Below are positions 8,012-15,425 of a stretch of 64,000 bases of DNA, piece after piece. Source of the stretch: an uncultured Bacteroidales bacterium (lineage in GTDB: Bacteria > Bacteroidota > Bacteroidia > Bacteroidales > Bacteroidaceae). The stretch covers positions 50,826 to 114,825 of the forward strand of contig CADAEK010000007.1 of the NCBI GenBank assembly GCA_902786925.1, given 5' to 3'. Within the stretch, counting starts at the first letter, position 1. Each line of letters starts with the position of its first letter. The notes under the pieces were generated by a model. It made no database searches and was not told the DNA's origin. It worked only from the letters and a program-made list of their open reading frames with translations. The translations under genes were made by a program, and so were the position numbers.

Positions 8012-9252
8012 AAGATATTTTTCAAGCATCGAAAGAGGCAAGCATTGACCTTGCCTTGCTGAGCAACGATACCATCAACCAAGTGCTGATGGCTGTGGCT
8101 GACAAAGCCCTTGCCGAAACTGACACCATCTTGGCTGCCAATGCTAAAGACTTGGCAAGAATGGATGCTGCCAACCCCATGTATGACCGTCTGAAACTGA
8201 CGAAGGAACGTCTGGAGGGCATTGCAGGCGACACACGAAACGTGGCTACCCTACCCTCACCTCTCGGTAAGGTACTGAAGCACTCAGTACTTCCTAACGG
8301 TCTGGACCTGAAGCGTGTCAGCGTCCCATTTGGCGTCATCGGCATCGTGTATGAAGCCCGTCCAAACGTGACTTTCGACGTTTTTGCACTCTGTCTCAAA
8401 GCGGGCAGCGCCTGCATCCTGAAAGGCGGCAAAGACGCCGACGACAGCAACCGCGCCATCGTCAGCCTCATCCAGTCGGTACTCAAAGACTTTGGCATCA
8501 ACGAGCATGCCATCACTCTCTTGCCTGCCACTCATGAAGCTACAGGAGCGTTGCTACATGCCAACGGATACGTGGACCTTGTGATTCCACGCGGCAGCAA
8601 ACGTCTCATCGACTTCGTACGCCAAGAGGCTTCTGTGCCTGTCATCGAGACAGGTGCCGGTGTGTGCCACGCATACTTCGACAAGGATGGTGATACGGAA
8701 AAGGGAGCACGCATCATCAACAATGCCAAGACACGCCGCGTGAGCGTCTGCAATGCGCTGGATTGCACACTCATCCATGCAGACCGCTTGGCAGACCTCC
8801 CTGCCATCTGCGAACCGCTCAAGGCCAGCAACGTGCTCATCTATGCCGACGAACCAGCCCTTGCCGTGCTCAACGGAAACTATCCTGCAGAGCTGCTGAA
8901 GCCATCCACAGAGGAAAGCTATGGGACAGAGTTCCAAGCCTACACGATGGCCATCAAGACTGTGGTGTCAGCAGAGGAAGCTATCCGACACATCAGACGC
9001 TTCGGCTCTGGACACTCAGAATGCATCATCACGGAAAACCGCTCCACAGCCAACCAGTTCATGGCTCAGGTTGATGCCGCTTGTGTCTATCACAACGCAC
9101 CAACTTCGTTCACCGACGGTGCACAGTTCGGCCTCGGAGCCGAGATTGGCATCTCTACACAGAAGCTCCATGCACGCGGTCCGATGGCCTTGGAAGAAAT
9201 CTGCACCTACAAATGGCTGATTGAAGGGAACGGACAAGTTCGTCCTAAATAA
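8005..9252 (+). CDS. proA: Glutamate-5-semialdehyde dehydrogenase (gamma-glutamyl phosphate reductase)
   Basis: NADPH-dependent reduction of glutamyl-5-phosphate to glutamate semialdehyde, which cyclises to pyrroline-5-carboxylate. This is the same compound HypD makes from hydroxyproline. Aldehyde dehydrogenase fold; the catalytic Cys lies in [10 protein letters not shown] and the family segments [16 protein letters not shown] and [13 protein letters not shown] are clear. Two ATGs are possible, 7990 and 8005; 8005 ([13 protein letters not shown]) gives the usual N-terminus and a 7-base overlap with proB. No proC is in the window. Strong terminator downstream. Confidence 0.93.
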   Translation: MLEDIFQASKEASIDLALLSNDTINQVLMAVADKALAETDTILAANAKDLARMDAANPMYDRLKLTKERLEGIAGDTRNVATLPSPLGKVLKHSVLPNGLDLKRVSVPFGVIGIVYEARPNVTFDVFALCLKAGSACILKGGKDADDSNRAIVSLIQSVLKDFGINEHAITLLPATHEATGALLHANGYVDLVIPRGSKRLIDFVRQEASVPVIETGAGVCHAYFDKDGDTEKGARIINNAKTRRVSVCNALDCTLIHADRLADLPAICEPLKASNVLIYADEPALAVLNGNYPAELLKPSTEESYGTEFQAYTMAIKTVVSAEEAIRHIRRFGSGHSECIITENRSTANQFMAQVDAACVYHNAPTSFTDGAQFGLGAEIGISTQKLHARGPMALEEICTYKWLIEGNGQVRPK

Positions 9253-9331
9253 ACAACCCAAAGAAAGTATACAGCCCTTCTCACATCAGAGAATAGGACA
9301 AAGCACACTCTAAAACAAGCTATATCACAAG

Positions 9332-9371
9332 AAAAACGGGGGAGAAGCCACATGACTTCTCCCCCGTTTTT
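9332..9371. terminator. Bidirectional intrinsic terminator between proA and the DUF4834 gene
   Basis: A perfect 16-bp stem (9332-9347 with 9356-9371) with loop CCACATGA. The stem has a G/C-rich middle and A5/T6 flanks, so it works for the converging genes on both strands. Confidence 0.93.
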
Positions 9372-9386
9372 TGATCTGTGCATAAG

Positions 9387-9692
9387 TTAGTCCCGCACCT
9401 CCTCAAACTCTACGTAAGTACCCTCATTGTGCCCAAACATCTTGTCATTTGCTTGAGTCTCCTTTTTGTCCGATGAAAACGCATCGCTATATGCACGTGA
9501 AGAATTGTCCGAAGATGACGATTTGGCAGAACCACGCCAAGCACCCTGCGCCTTTCCACCTGTAAACATACGGAACAACGTGCGCAAGTTGCGAAGACCT
9601 CCCACCAAACGGCCCAGCAACGTGAGCCCTAGAGCCACAAGCCCCATAATGATGAAGAGGATAAGAAATAAAATCGGTAAAATGATAGACAT
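9387..9692 (-). CDS. DUF4834 family small membrane protein
   Basis: 101 residues. One strongly hydrophobic segment at about residues 2-27 (PILFLILFIIMGLVALGL) is followed by a basic stretch with RLVGGLRNLRTLFRMF. A hydrophilic, Ser-rich and acidic tail ends GTYVEFEEVRD. This layout is that of DUF4834 proteins of the Bacteroidetes, whose function is unknown. It is the last gene after psd and pssA on the minus strand, 41 bases behind pssA, suggesting a link with the envelope or phospholipids. No signal peptide cleavage site is evident, so it is probably an N-terminally anchored inner-membrane protein. Confidence 0.75.
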   Translation of the reverse strand: MSIILPILFLILFIIMGLVALGLTLLGRLVGGLRNLRTLFRMFTGGKAQGAWRGSAKSSSSDNSSRAYSDAFSSDKKETQANDKMFGHNEGTYVEFEEVRD

Positions 9693-9733
9693 AAAACTGT
9701 TCTGTCGTTAGCTAAAAGGAGTTCGTTCCCCTC

Positions 9734-10486
9734 TTAACCCCTATCTTGAGGCAAAACAGATGCCACGATGGACATTAAGACATAAAGTCCGATGCAGCAT
9801 GCTACACCTCGGAACAAACCCATCCATACACCTAATTCAGGATGAGTGCTTCCCACTACAGCGCCACCTGCCAAAATCAGCAACGAAAGCCCAAGGTACA
9901 AGAACTTGATCTTGTCATTCTGCCATGACAGGCTCTTGAAGGCAAACATGGGCACCTCACATACCAATAGCCAGCAGAACAGCAACATAAACAAGAACAA
10001 GAACAAAGCGTTGAAACGCGGACTGGTGAGCCATGCCTCACTGCTCGTCAACAAAGCACCCCAAAAGATGGCATTGGCTGGAGTTGGCATTCCAATGAAG
10101 CCGGTATGCTGACGCTCATCAATATTGAACTTTGCCAAGCGCAAAGCTGAGAAGGCCGCCATCAGGAAAGCCGTGAAAGGCATCAGGCGGAAAAAGAACT
10201 CACTGCCCATGAATGCTGGGTATGCCACATGGTTGAACAATGTGAAGAGCATCGCTGAAGGAGCAACGCCAAAGGTGACGCAATCAGCCAACGAATCGAG
10301 TTCAAGGCCCAACTTGCCACTCACGCCCAAAGCACGAGCCGACATTCCATCAAAGAAATCGAAGAATGCACCCAGCAAGATAAAAAGAAATGCAACCTGA
10401 TAACCGTGGTAGAATGCTGCATATGTAGCAACACATCCACAAATCAGATTGCAACAAGTAATAATATTCGGTATATGCTTTTTCAT
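9734..10486 (-). CDS. pssA: CDP-diacylglycerol-serine O-phosphatidyltransferase
   Basis: Integral membrane enzyme joining CDP-diacylglycerol and L-serine to phosphatidylserine. In 250 residues several hydrophobic helices are visible. The CDP-alcohol phosphotransferase signature D-x2-D-G-x2-A-R-x8-G-x3-D-x3-D is complete, starting DFFDGMSARALG (about residues 43-54). Its product is the substrate of the decarboxylase encoded just upstream (psd), 81 bases away on the same strand. The pair gives phosphatidylethanolamine. Length and motif are normal for bacterial type II PssA. Confidence 0.93.
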   Translation of the reverse strand: MKKHIPNIITCCNLICGCVATYAAFYHGYQVAFLFILLGAFFDFFDGMSARALGVSGKLGLELDSLADCVTFGVAPSAMLFTLFNHVAYPAFMGSEFFFRLMPFTAFLMAAFSALRLAKFNIDERQHTGFIGMPTPANAIFWGALLTSSEAWLTSPRFNALFLFLFMLLFCWLLVCEVPMFAFKSLSWQNDKIKFLYLGLSLLILAGGAVVGSTHPELGVWMGLFRGVACCIGLYVLMSIVASVLPQDRG

Positions 10487-10567
10487 TATCTATAATGTTC
10501 TGTTAAACACTTATATTCTGCGCATACAGCATTTACCCAGCAACATGCAGGAAAAACGCCATCGGCA

Positions 10568-11281
10568 TCATTGCAAACGGGCAATCAGCGTCTCATCACC
10601 CACAGTAGCCTGCCCCATCTTCACTAACACCTCAGTACCCAGCGGCAGATATACATCCACACGGCTACCAAACTTGATGAAGCCCATATGGTCATCAATG
10701 AAGCACTCTTCACCTTCTTTTGCGTAGGTAACAATGCGACGAGCCATTGCACCTGCAATCTGACGAGCCATCACCTCCACACCATGAGGCGTGCGGATGA
10801 CCACCATAGAGCGCTCATTCTCCGTACTTGCCTTTGGGAGATAAGCCTTCAGGTAATTGCCGTCCTGATGCGCCACCTTCACCACCGTACCCTCACATGG
10901 AATCCAATTAGCATGCACATTCGTCAAACTCATAAAGATGGACACCATCAAACGGCGGTCATGGAAATACTCTGTCTCCTCCACTTCTTCAATCACCACC
11001 ACGTGTCCATCCGCAGGAGCCACCACAGACTTGTTGGTAGGGCCATTAAACATACGAATCGGACAACGGAAAAAGTTCAGCAGAATGCCATATACGGCCA
11101 GCACAATGGCAATGACCACATAAGAACCCCAATATAGCGTTCCTCTTGACATCCAAGCCAAACTAATGATGATAGCAGCCAAAATCCCCGCATAGAGCAA
11201 AGTGTGCTTGCCCTCATGATGCAAACGTATCTTGTTTCTGCGCTTATTATGAATTAGTGGTTTCTCTTTAGACATAGACAT
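10568..11281 (-). CDS. psd: Phosphatidylserine decarboxylase proenzyme (short PSD-A type)
   Basis: Makes phosphatidylethanolamine from phosphatidylserine at the inner membrane, using a pyruvoyl group formed by self-cleavage. The cleavage motif is F-G-S in [14 protein letters not shown] near the C-terminus; Ser becomes the pyruvoyl. A hydrophobic segment follows the basic N-terminus ([14 protein letters not shown]). The frame is open upstream to 11335, but the promoter at 11316-11346 would then lie at or inside the start region, so the ATG at 11281 (or 11275, MSKEK) is chosen; about 237 aa. First gene of psd-pssA-DUF4834. Confidence 0.92.
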   Translation of the reverse strand: MSMSKEKPLIHNKRRNKIRLHHEGKHTLLYAGILAAIIISLAWMSRGTLYWGSYVVIAIVLAVYGILLNFFRCPIRMFNGPTNKSVVAPADGHVVVIEEVEETEYFHDRRLMVSIFMSLTNVHANWIPCEGTVVKVAHQDGNYLKAYLPKASTENERSMVVIRTPHGVEVMARQIAGAMARRIVTYAKEGEECFIDDHMGFIKFGSRVDVYLPLGTEVLVKMGQATVGDETLIARLQ

Positions 11282-11315
11282 CTCTTTTATGCCACAAATG
11301 CAGCGAGATTGAATG

Positions 11316-11346
11316 CAAAGGTACGTATAATCCACGAAAAGACAAA
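11316..11346 (-). promoter_or_regulatory. Promoter of psd-pssA-DUF4834
   Basis: Minus strand: TTTG (11343-11346), 19 bases, TACCTTTG (11316-11323). Its position fixes the psd start at or below 11281. Confidence 0.8.
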
Positions 11347-11407
11347 TAAAAACAAGACTTTTCCTTATTTTTCCTCAAAACTTTTGGGAAATCAAAAATA
11401 AAGCCAT

Positions 11408-11415
11408 AACTTTGC
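11408..11415 (+). promoter_or_regulatory. Probable promoter of the tRNA-Gln/tRNA-Met unit
   Basis: TAACTTTG directly before CAGCCGC, about 35 bases ahead of tRNA-Gln, with a TTTTGG about 20 bases earlier. This fits the -7/-33 pattern. Confidence 0.6.
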
Positions 11416-11449
11416 AGCCGCATTCAGTAAACGAATGCTATATGAGGAT

Positions 11450-11520
11450 TGTGCTATGGTGTAATGGTAACACTACAGGTTTTGGTTCTGTCATTCCAGG
11501 TTCGAATCCTGGTAGCACAA
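11450..11520 (+). tRNA. tRNA-Gln (anticodon UUG)
   Basis: 71 bases fold into a full cloverleaf: acceptor TGTGCTA/TAGCACA, D arm GTGT/ACAC, anticodon loop TTTTGGT with TTG at the anticodon, T arm CCAGG/CCTGG with TTCGAAT. No CCA is encoded. tRNA-Met follows 88 bases later and probably shares the transcript. Confidence 0.95.
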
Positions 11521-11608
11521 CTCAAGAAGAAACGGCATCCACGGTACCTTGCCCAAGGCTCTCGCCCCAAGCATCCTAGTCCCGACGATGTCATTTTTTC
11601 ACTCCATC

Positions 11609-11682
11609 GGACTTGTAGCTCAGTTGGTTAGAGCAACAGACTCATAATCTGGAGGTCCTTGGTTCAAGCCCAAGCTGGTCCA
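11609..11682 (+). tRNA. tRNA-Met (anticodon CAU)
   Basis: 74 bases with D arm GCTC/GAGC, anticodon loop CTCATAA and T arm CTTGG/CCAAG with TTCAAGC. Base 1 pairs with base 72, so this is an elongator form; CAU could also be the lysidine-modified isoleucine tRNA, less likely. T6-T67 and A27-G43 do not pair. Confidence 0.85.
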
Positions 11683-11687
11683 CACTA

Positions 11688-11726
11688 AAAATCAGCAACT
11701 TAGAAGAAATTCGAGTTGCTGATTTT
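11688..11726 (+). terminator. Terminator of the tRNA unit
   Basis: A 13-bp stem AAAATCAGCAACT (11688-11700) pairs with 11714-11726, which ends in TTTT, six bases after tRNA-Met. Between here and 11851 a second inverted repeat (GTTTTCGCA/TGCGAAAAC, about 11784-11813) lies downstream of the XRE gene and may end it. Confidence 0.85.
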
Positions 11727-11851
11727 CCGTTTTCTGAAAACAATGCGTAAACAATCGGTTTGGGTTCGCCCCCATTTTAATCAAGTTTTCGCAATCTTGT
11801 GCGACTGCGAAAACAAGTTGTTTGAAACCAATAGGTTCTGACTACACTCCA

Positions 11852-12139
11852 TCACTCTCCTAAAAAGTACTCCTTTGCCAAGTCAATGGCATCTAAACGT
11901 AGTTTTTCGTCCTCTTCCTTCAAGATAGCATAGATGCCATCAGCCAGCCAGAGTTTCATCAGTTCCCTCTCGTCAACCTTATATAGCTCTGCTAATTGGG
12001 GAACTTGATCGCGCCTTACACGTCGAGCTTCCAACTCCATCTTACTGTACATAGGCATATCCGTCTCAAGTAATTCAGCCAACTGCCGTTGCTTCAATCC
12101 ATGTTCCATTCTCATGGCTTTTATCTTCGGGCCAAACAT
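11852..12139 (-). CDS. XRE-family helix-turn-helix regulator
   Basis: 95 residues. The N-terminal two thirds is a Cro/CI-type helix-turn-helix domain: KIKAMRMEHGLKQRQLAELL, then a recognition helix region with MYSKMELEARRV and QLAELYKVDERELMKLW. The C-terminal part is a short acidic helix (EDEKLRLDAIDLAKEYF), perhaps for dimerisation. Such solo regulators often accompany restriction or addiction modules, but none is next to it here. The target is unknown. Two GTATAC-centred direct repeats 70-115 bases upstream, inside a divergent locus, are candidate operators. Confidence 0.8.
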   Translation of the reverse strand: MFGPKIKAMRMEHGLKQRQLAELLETDMPMYSKMELEARRVRRDQVPQLAELYKVDERELMKLWLADGIYAILKEEDEKLRLDAIDLAKEYFLGE

Positions 12140-12286
12140 GCCATAAATTATATCAGTAACAAGTAATGTATAACAAACTTTCTATACCTTTGCAGCACTC
12201 GGTTGGAGTAGTATACTTTTCGATTATTATGGTGGTATACTTTTCAATTACTATTTACAAACGAGAACAAGGATTTCGAGGGGAAA

Positions 12287-12394
12287 ATGGCTATAATACA
12301 AATAGCAGAGGCAAATTGTTTGAATTTAGGGGATGAACAGGCATGTGCGAGAAATGCTTCTGCCCTAAAAACTCAACAAGAAAAAAGCTATTAA
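12287..12394 (+). CDS. Possible small protein (35 aa)
   Basis: ATG at 12287 to TAA at 12394. It reads MAIIQIAEANCLNLGDEQAC and ends in NASALKTQQEKSY. Not recognised. Two cysteines, no membrane segment. It lies about 95 bases after a -7-like element and 7 bases before a strong hairpin, so it would be the only product of a monocistronic transcript. Chance cannot be excluded for so short a frame; conservation in related genomes would decide. Confidence 0.35.
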   Translation: MAIIQIAEANCLNLGDEQACARNASALKTQQEKSY

Positions 12395-12401
12395 TCAGCA
12401 G

Positions 12402-12426
12402 CGCCGAGACAGAATGTGTCTCGGCG
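12402..12426. terminator. Terminator hairpin between the small locus and the car fusion
   Basis: Ten-bp perfect stem CGCCGAGACA (12402-12411) with 12417-12426, loop GAATG. It can serve the plus-strand small locus and the end of the car fusion on minus; the U-tract is weak on both sides. Confidence 0.7.
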
Positions 12427-12453
12427 TTGCTCATTATCTATTCATATAGGTCT

Positions 12454-15369
12454 TTACAGGTATGCCATGTAGAGATAGTTGGTTTGAGCCGGATATTCTG
12501 CTGCCAGGGTATCTATTTGATTGACTACAGGAACAATGCCCTGCTCCTTGCGCCACTTACGCACCAGAAGCCCTGCGTCTTCCATGGTCATGGAATCTTC
12601 GAGTCCGAGGGCGCGAGCTATCTGGAAGTCGGAGAAGCCATAGGTCTTGGCATCCAGCATGAGGGTGACGAGTCCAGAGGTTTCGACCTCCTCTCTAAAC
12701 TCGGATGGTTCCATCAAGTCTCTCATGCCTGCCAACTGTCTGAATTGACGCAGACTCGAATCAAGTTCCATCACATGCTTGAGCTTCTGAAGGAACCATT
12801 CGTCAATCTTAGTCAGTGCATGTATCTGCCCTACAGAGTAACCTAATTTCATGGCCTTGGCAATGACAAAGATTCGGGTGTCGGTAGCATGCTGCAGAGC
12901 ATCCTCGATCTCGTCGGCGAGCAACGTCTTGCAACTGATGCTGTCGTTTCCGATGGTAAGGGTATCATCCTTATAGATGCTGGGGGCCTCGCTACCATCC
13001 CTGTTATCCACAAATCCGTGCATGCCCTGCCCTATCATTCGCAAACCTTTCTGCAGGGATTCCTCGAAAGTACGCCCAATGGCCATCACCTCGCCAACAC
13101 TCTTCATCGAAGAGCCCAGTTGATGGCTCACACCGTGGAACTTGGTGAGGTCCCAGCGTGGAATCTTGCAGACCACATAATCAAGTGCAGGCTCAAAGAA
13201 AGCTGATGTAGTCTTCGTCACAGAGTTCTTCAAGTCGAAGAGTCCGTAGCCTAGTCCGAGTTTAGCAGCAACGAAGGCCAGTGGGTAGCCCGTGGCCTTA
13301 GAAGCAAGCGCAGAAGAGCGGCTCAGGCGAGCATTCACCTCAATGACGCGATAGTCCTCGCTCTGGGGGTCAAGTGCGTACTGCACGTTACACTCACCTA
13401 CGATGCCGATATGGCGGATAATCTTGATGGCCAAAGCACGCAGTTTGTGGTACTCAGCATTGCTCAATGTCTGACTAGGTGCCACAACGATACTCTCACC
13501 TGTATGGATGCCAAGCGGGTCGAAGTTCTCCATGTTGCAGACTGTGATACAGTTGTCGTAGCGGTCGCGCACCACTTCATATTCTATCTCTTTCCATCCC
13601 TTGAGAGACTTCTCTACCAATACCTGTGGAGAGAAGGAGAAGGCTTCCTCTGCCTGTGCTTCCAGTTCCTCGTCATTATCGCAGAAACCTGAGCCCAGAC
13701 CACCCAGCGCATAGGCAGCGCGGAGAATCACGGGATAGCCCAATTTAGCAGCTGCTTCACGCACCTCCTCGACGGTGCTGCAGGCATGACTCTTGATGGT
13801 CTTCACGTCTATCTCGTCAAGTTTCTTGACAAAGAGGTCACGGTCCTCAGTATCAATGATGGCCTGCACCGGTGTGCCAAGCACCTTGACACCATACTTT
13901 TGGAGCACACCTCTGCGATAAAGCTCGACACCGCAGTTGAGCGCTGTCTGTCCACCGAAAGAGAGAAGAATGCCATCTGGGCGCTCCTTCTCGATGACAC
14001 GCTCCACGAAATCAGGCTGTACGGGCTGGAAATACACCGTATCGGCTACGTCCTTGGAGGTCTGCACCGTGGCGATGTTCGGATTGATGAGCACGCTCTT
14101 CACTCCCTCTTCCTTCAGTGCCTTCAAAGCCTGTGCACCGCTGTAGTCAAATTCACCAGCCTGACCAATCTTGAGAGCACCTGAGCCAAGCAGGAGAACC
14201 TTTTTGACCGTTGAAGGCTGAGAGTTGGGAAGTTCGGAGGCTGTTTCAGAAGCAGGTACTGCACCTGCCTTCAGCATGGTCACAAACTCATCGAACATGA
14301 ACTCAGTATCAACAGGTCCAGAGCAAGCTTCGGGGTGGAACTGCGCCGACATCCAAGGGTTCGACTTGTGACGGATTCCTTCGTTGGAACCATCATTCAT
14401 GTTCACGAACAAAGGTTCCCATTCAGCAGGCAGCGTTGAGCTATCCACTGCATAACCGTGGTTCTGTGACGTAATGAAGCATTGAGTAGAGCCCACCCGC
14501 TGCACAGGCTGGTTATGTGAGCGGTGTCCGTACTTCAACTTATAGGTCTTCGCGCCTGCAGCCTTAGCCAGCAACTGGTTTCCAAGGCAGATACCCATGC
14601 ATGGGCGTACCACAGGGTTGGCAAGGAAAGTCTTGATATGCGCGACTGTCTTTTGGCACTGCTCTGGGTCACCAGGACCATTAGCCAAGAAAAGACCATC
14701 AAACTCCAACTGATTGAAATCGTAGTCCCATGGCACACGCACCACCTCAATGCCACGTCTCACAAGACAACGAATGATGTTTGCCTTCACACCACAGTCA
14801 ACAAGCACAACACGCTTGGAAATTGACGTTTGAGCTGTAGGCTTGTAAGTAATGATGTCTTTGCAACTTACTTTTTCCACCCAGTTCACGCTACCATAAT
14901 CCTCCGAGTCGTCTGCTTCATTCACACTCTCTTCCAGGCCAAACACAACCCTGCCCTTCATCACACCATGCTCTCTCAGCAGCATCGTAAGACGACGAGT
15001 ATCAACACCAGAGATGCCTGGCACGCCCTCACGCTTAAGCCATGCAGAAAGCGACTCCTTGGCATTCCAGTGCGAGTAGCGCTCACTATAGTCAGCCACA
15101 ATCAGCGCCTTAGCATGTATGCGGTCACTTTCCATAAAAAGGGGCAGACCATCGCTGCCCATACCTGTGTCAGGCACACCATAGTTGCCTATCAACGGAA
15201 AAGTCGTCACCAATATCTGACCCGCATAACTTGGGTCTGTCAGGCTTTCAGGATAGCCTGTCATAGCCGTGTTGAACACTACTTCTCCTGTCACATTCTG
15301 CTCGGCTCCGAAAGACCAACCACAGAATACAGTTCCATCATCAAGTACCAGTTTTGCTTCTCTCCTCAT
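12454..15369 (-). CDS. Carbamoyl-phosphate synthase: CarA fused to the N-terminal half of CarB
   Basis: Start MRREAKLVLDDG (15369); 971 aa. Residues 1-370 are a complete CarA: glutaminase nucleophile C261 in GICLGNQ (usually GICLGHQ), with H345 and E347 in QFHPE. After a linker (about 370-388), residues 389-970 match the first half of CarB: ATP-grasp carboxyphosphate domain with GQAGEFDYSG, ALGGLGSGF and IEVNARLSRSSALASKATG, then the oligomerisation domain. The protein stops at AEYPAQTNYLYMAYL, the point where the second ATP-grasp domain normally begins. The carbamate-phosphorylating and allosteric halves are absent. The next DNA is a terminator, so this is not a frameshift. As I recall it, the wording of many motifs is closer to animal CAD than to E. 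coli. asnB lies upstream. Confidence 0.88.
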   Translation of the reverse strand: MRREAKLVLDDGTVFCGWSFGAEQNVTGEVVFNTAMTGYPESLTDPSYAGQILVTTFPLIGNYGVPDTGMGSDGLPLFMESDRIHAKALIVADYSERYSHWNAKESLSAWLKREGVPGISGVDTRRLTMLLREHGVMKGRVVFGLEESVNEADDSEDYGSVNWVEKVSCKDIITYKPTAQTSISKRVVLVDCGVKANIIRCLVRRGIEVVRVPWDYDFNQLEFDGLFLANGPGDPEQCQKTVAHIKTFLANPVVRPCMGICLGNQLLAKAAGAKTYKLKYGHRSHNQPVQRVGSTQCFITSQNHGYAVDSSTLPAEWEPLFVNMNDGSNEGIRHKSNPWMSAQFHPEACSGPVDTEFMFDEFVTMLKAGAVPASETASELPNSQPSTVKKVLLLGSGALKIGQAGEFDYSGAQALKALKEEGVKSVLINPNIATVQTSKDVADTVYFQPVQPDFVERVIEKERPDGILLSFGGQTALNCGVELYRRGVLQKYGVKVLGTPVQAIIDTEDRDLFVKKLDEIDVKTIKSHACSTVEEVREAAAKLGYPVILRAAYALGGLGSGFCDNDEELEAQAEEAFSFSPQVLVEKSLKGWKEIEYEVVRDRYDNCITVCNMENFDPLGIHTGESIVVAPSQTLSNAEYHKLRALAIKIIRHIGIVGECNVQYALDPQSEDYRVIEVNARLSRSSALASKATGYPLAFVAAKLGLGYGLFDLKNSVTKTTSAFFEPALDYVVCKIPRWDLTKFHGVSHQLGSSMKSVGEVMAIGRTFEESLQKGLRMIGQGMHGFVDNRDGSEAPSIYKDDTLTIGNDSISCKTLLADEIEDALQHATDTRIFVIAKAMKLGYSVGQIHALTKIDEWFLQKLKHVMELDSSLRQFRQLAGMRDLMEPSEFREEVETSGLVTLMLDAKTYGFSDFQIARALGLEDSMTMEDAGLLVRKWRKEQGIVPVVNQIDTLAAEYPAQTNYLYMAYL

Positions 15370-15391
15370 GTCCTTATATTTTGCTTGAAAA

Positions 15392-15415
15392 CCGCCCAGC
15401 ACAATGGCCAGGCGG
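15392..15415 (-). terminator. Hairpin between asnB and the car fusion (terminator or attenuator)
   Basis: On the minus strand CCGCCTGGC and GCTGGGCGG form a 9-bp stem with two G-U pairs, followed by TTTTC. It lies between the asnB stop and the car start, so it may limit read-through. Confidence 0.6.
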
Positions 15416-15425
15416 CTAAATTAAA

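Larger units (their letters stand above)
12185..12426 (+). other. Short promoter-to-terminator locus of unknown function
   Basis: TACCTTTG (12185-12192) is followed by direct repeats of type GTATACTTTTCRATTAYTAT at 12211-12230 and 12235-12254, a 35-codon frame (12287-12394) and a strong hairpin (12402-12426). A -33 element is not clear. It could make a small RNA or a small protein. It fills the gap between the XRE gene and the car fusion. Confidence 0.45.

Noticed and set aside
11609..11682. Non-functional tRNA-Met because of two mismatches
   Set aside because: Only T6-T67 and A27-G43 fail to pair; all invariant positions are present and a terminator follows, so it is taken as a working gene.
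11683..12139. Genomic island attachment site at the tRNA-Met gene
   Set aside because: No integrase and no repeated tRNA 3' end were seen nearby; an XRE gene alone is not enough.
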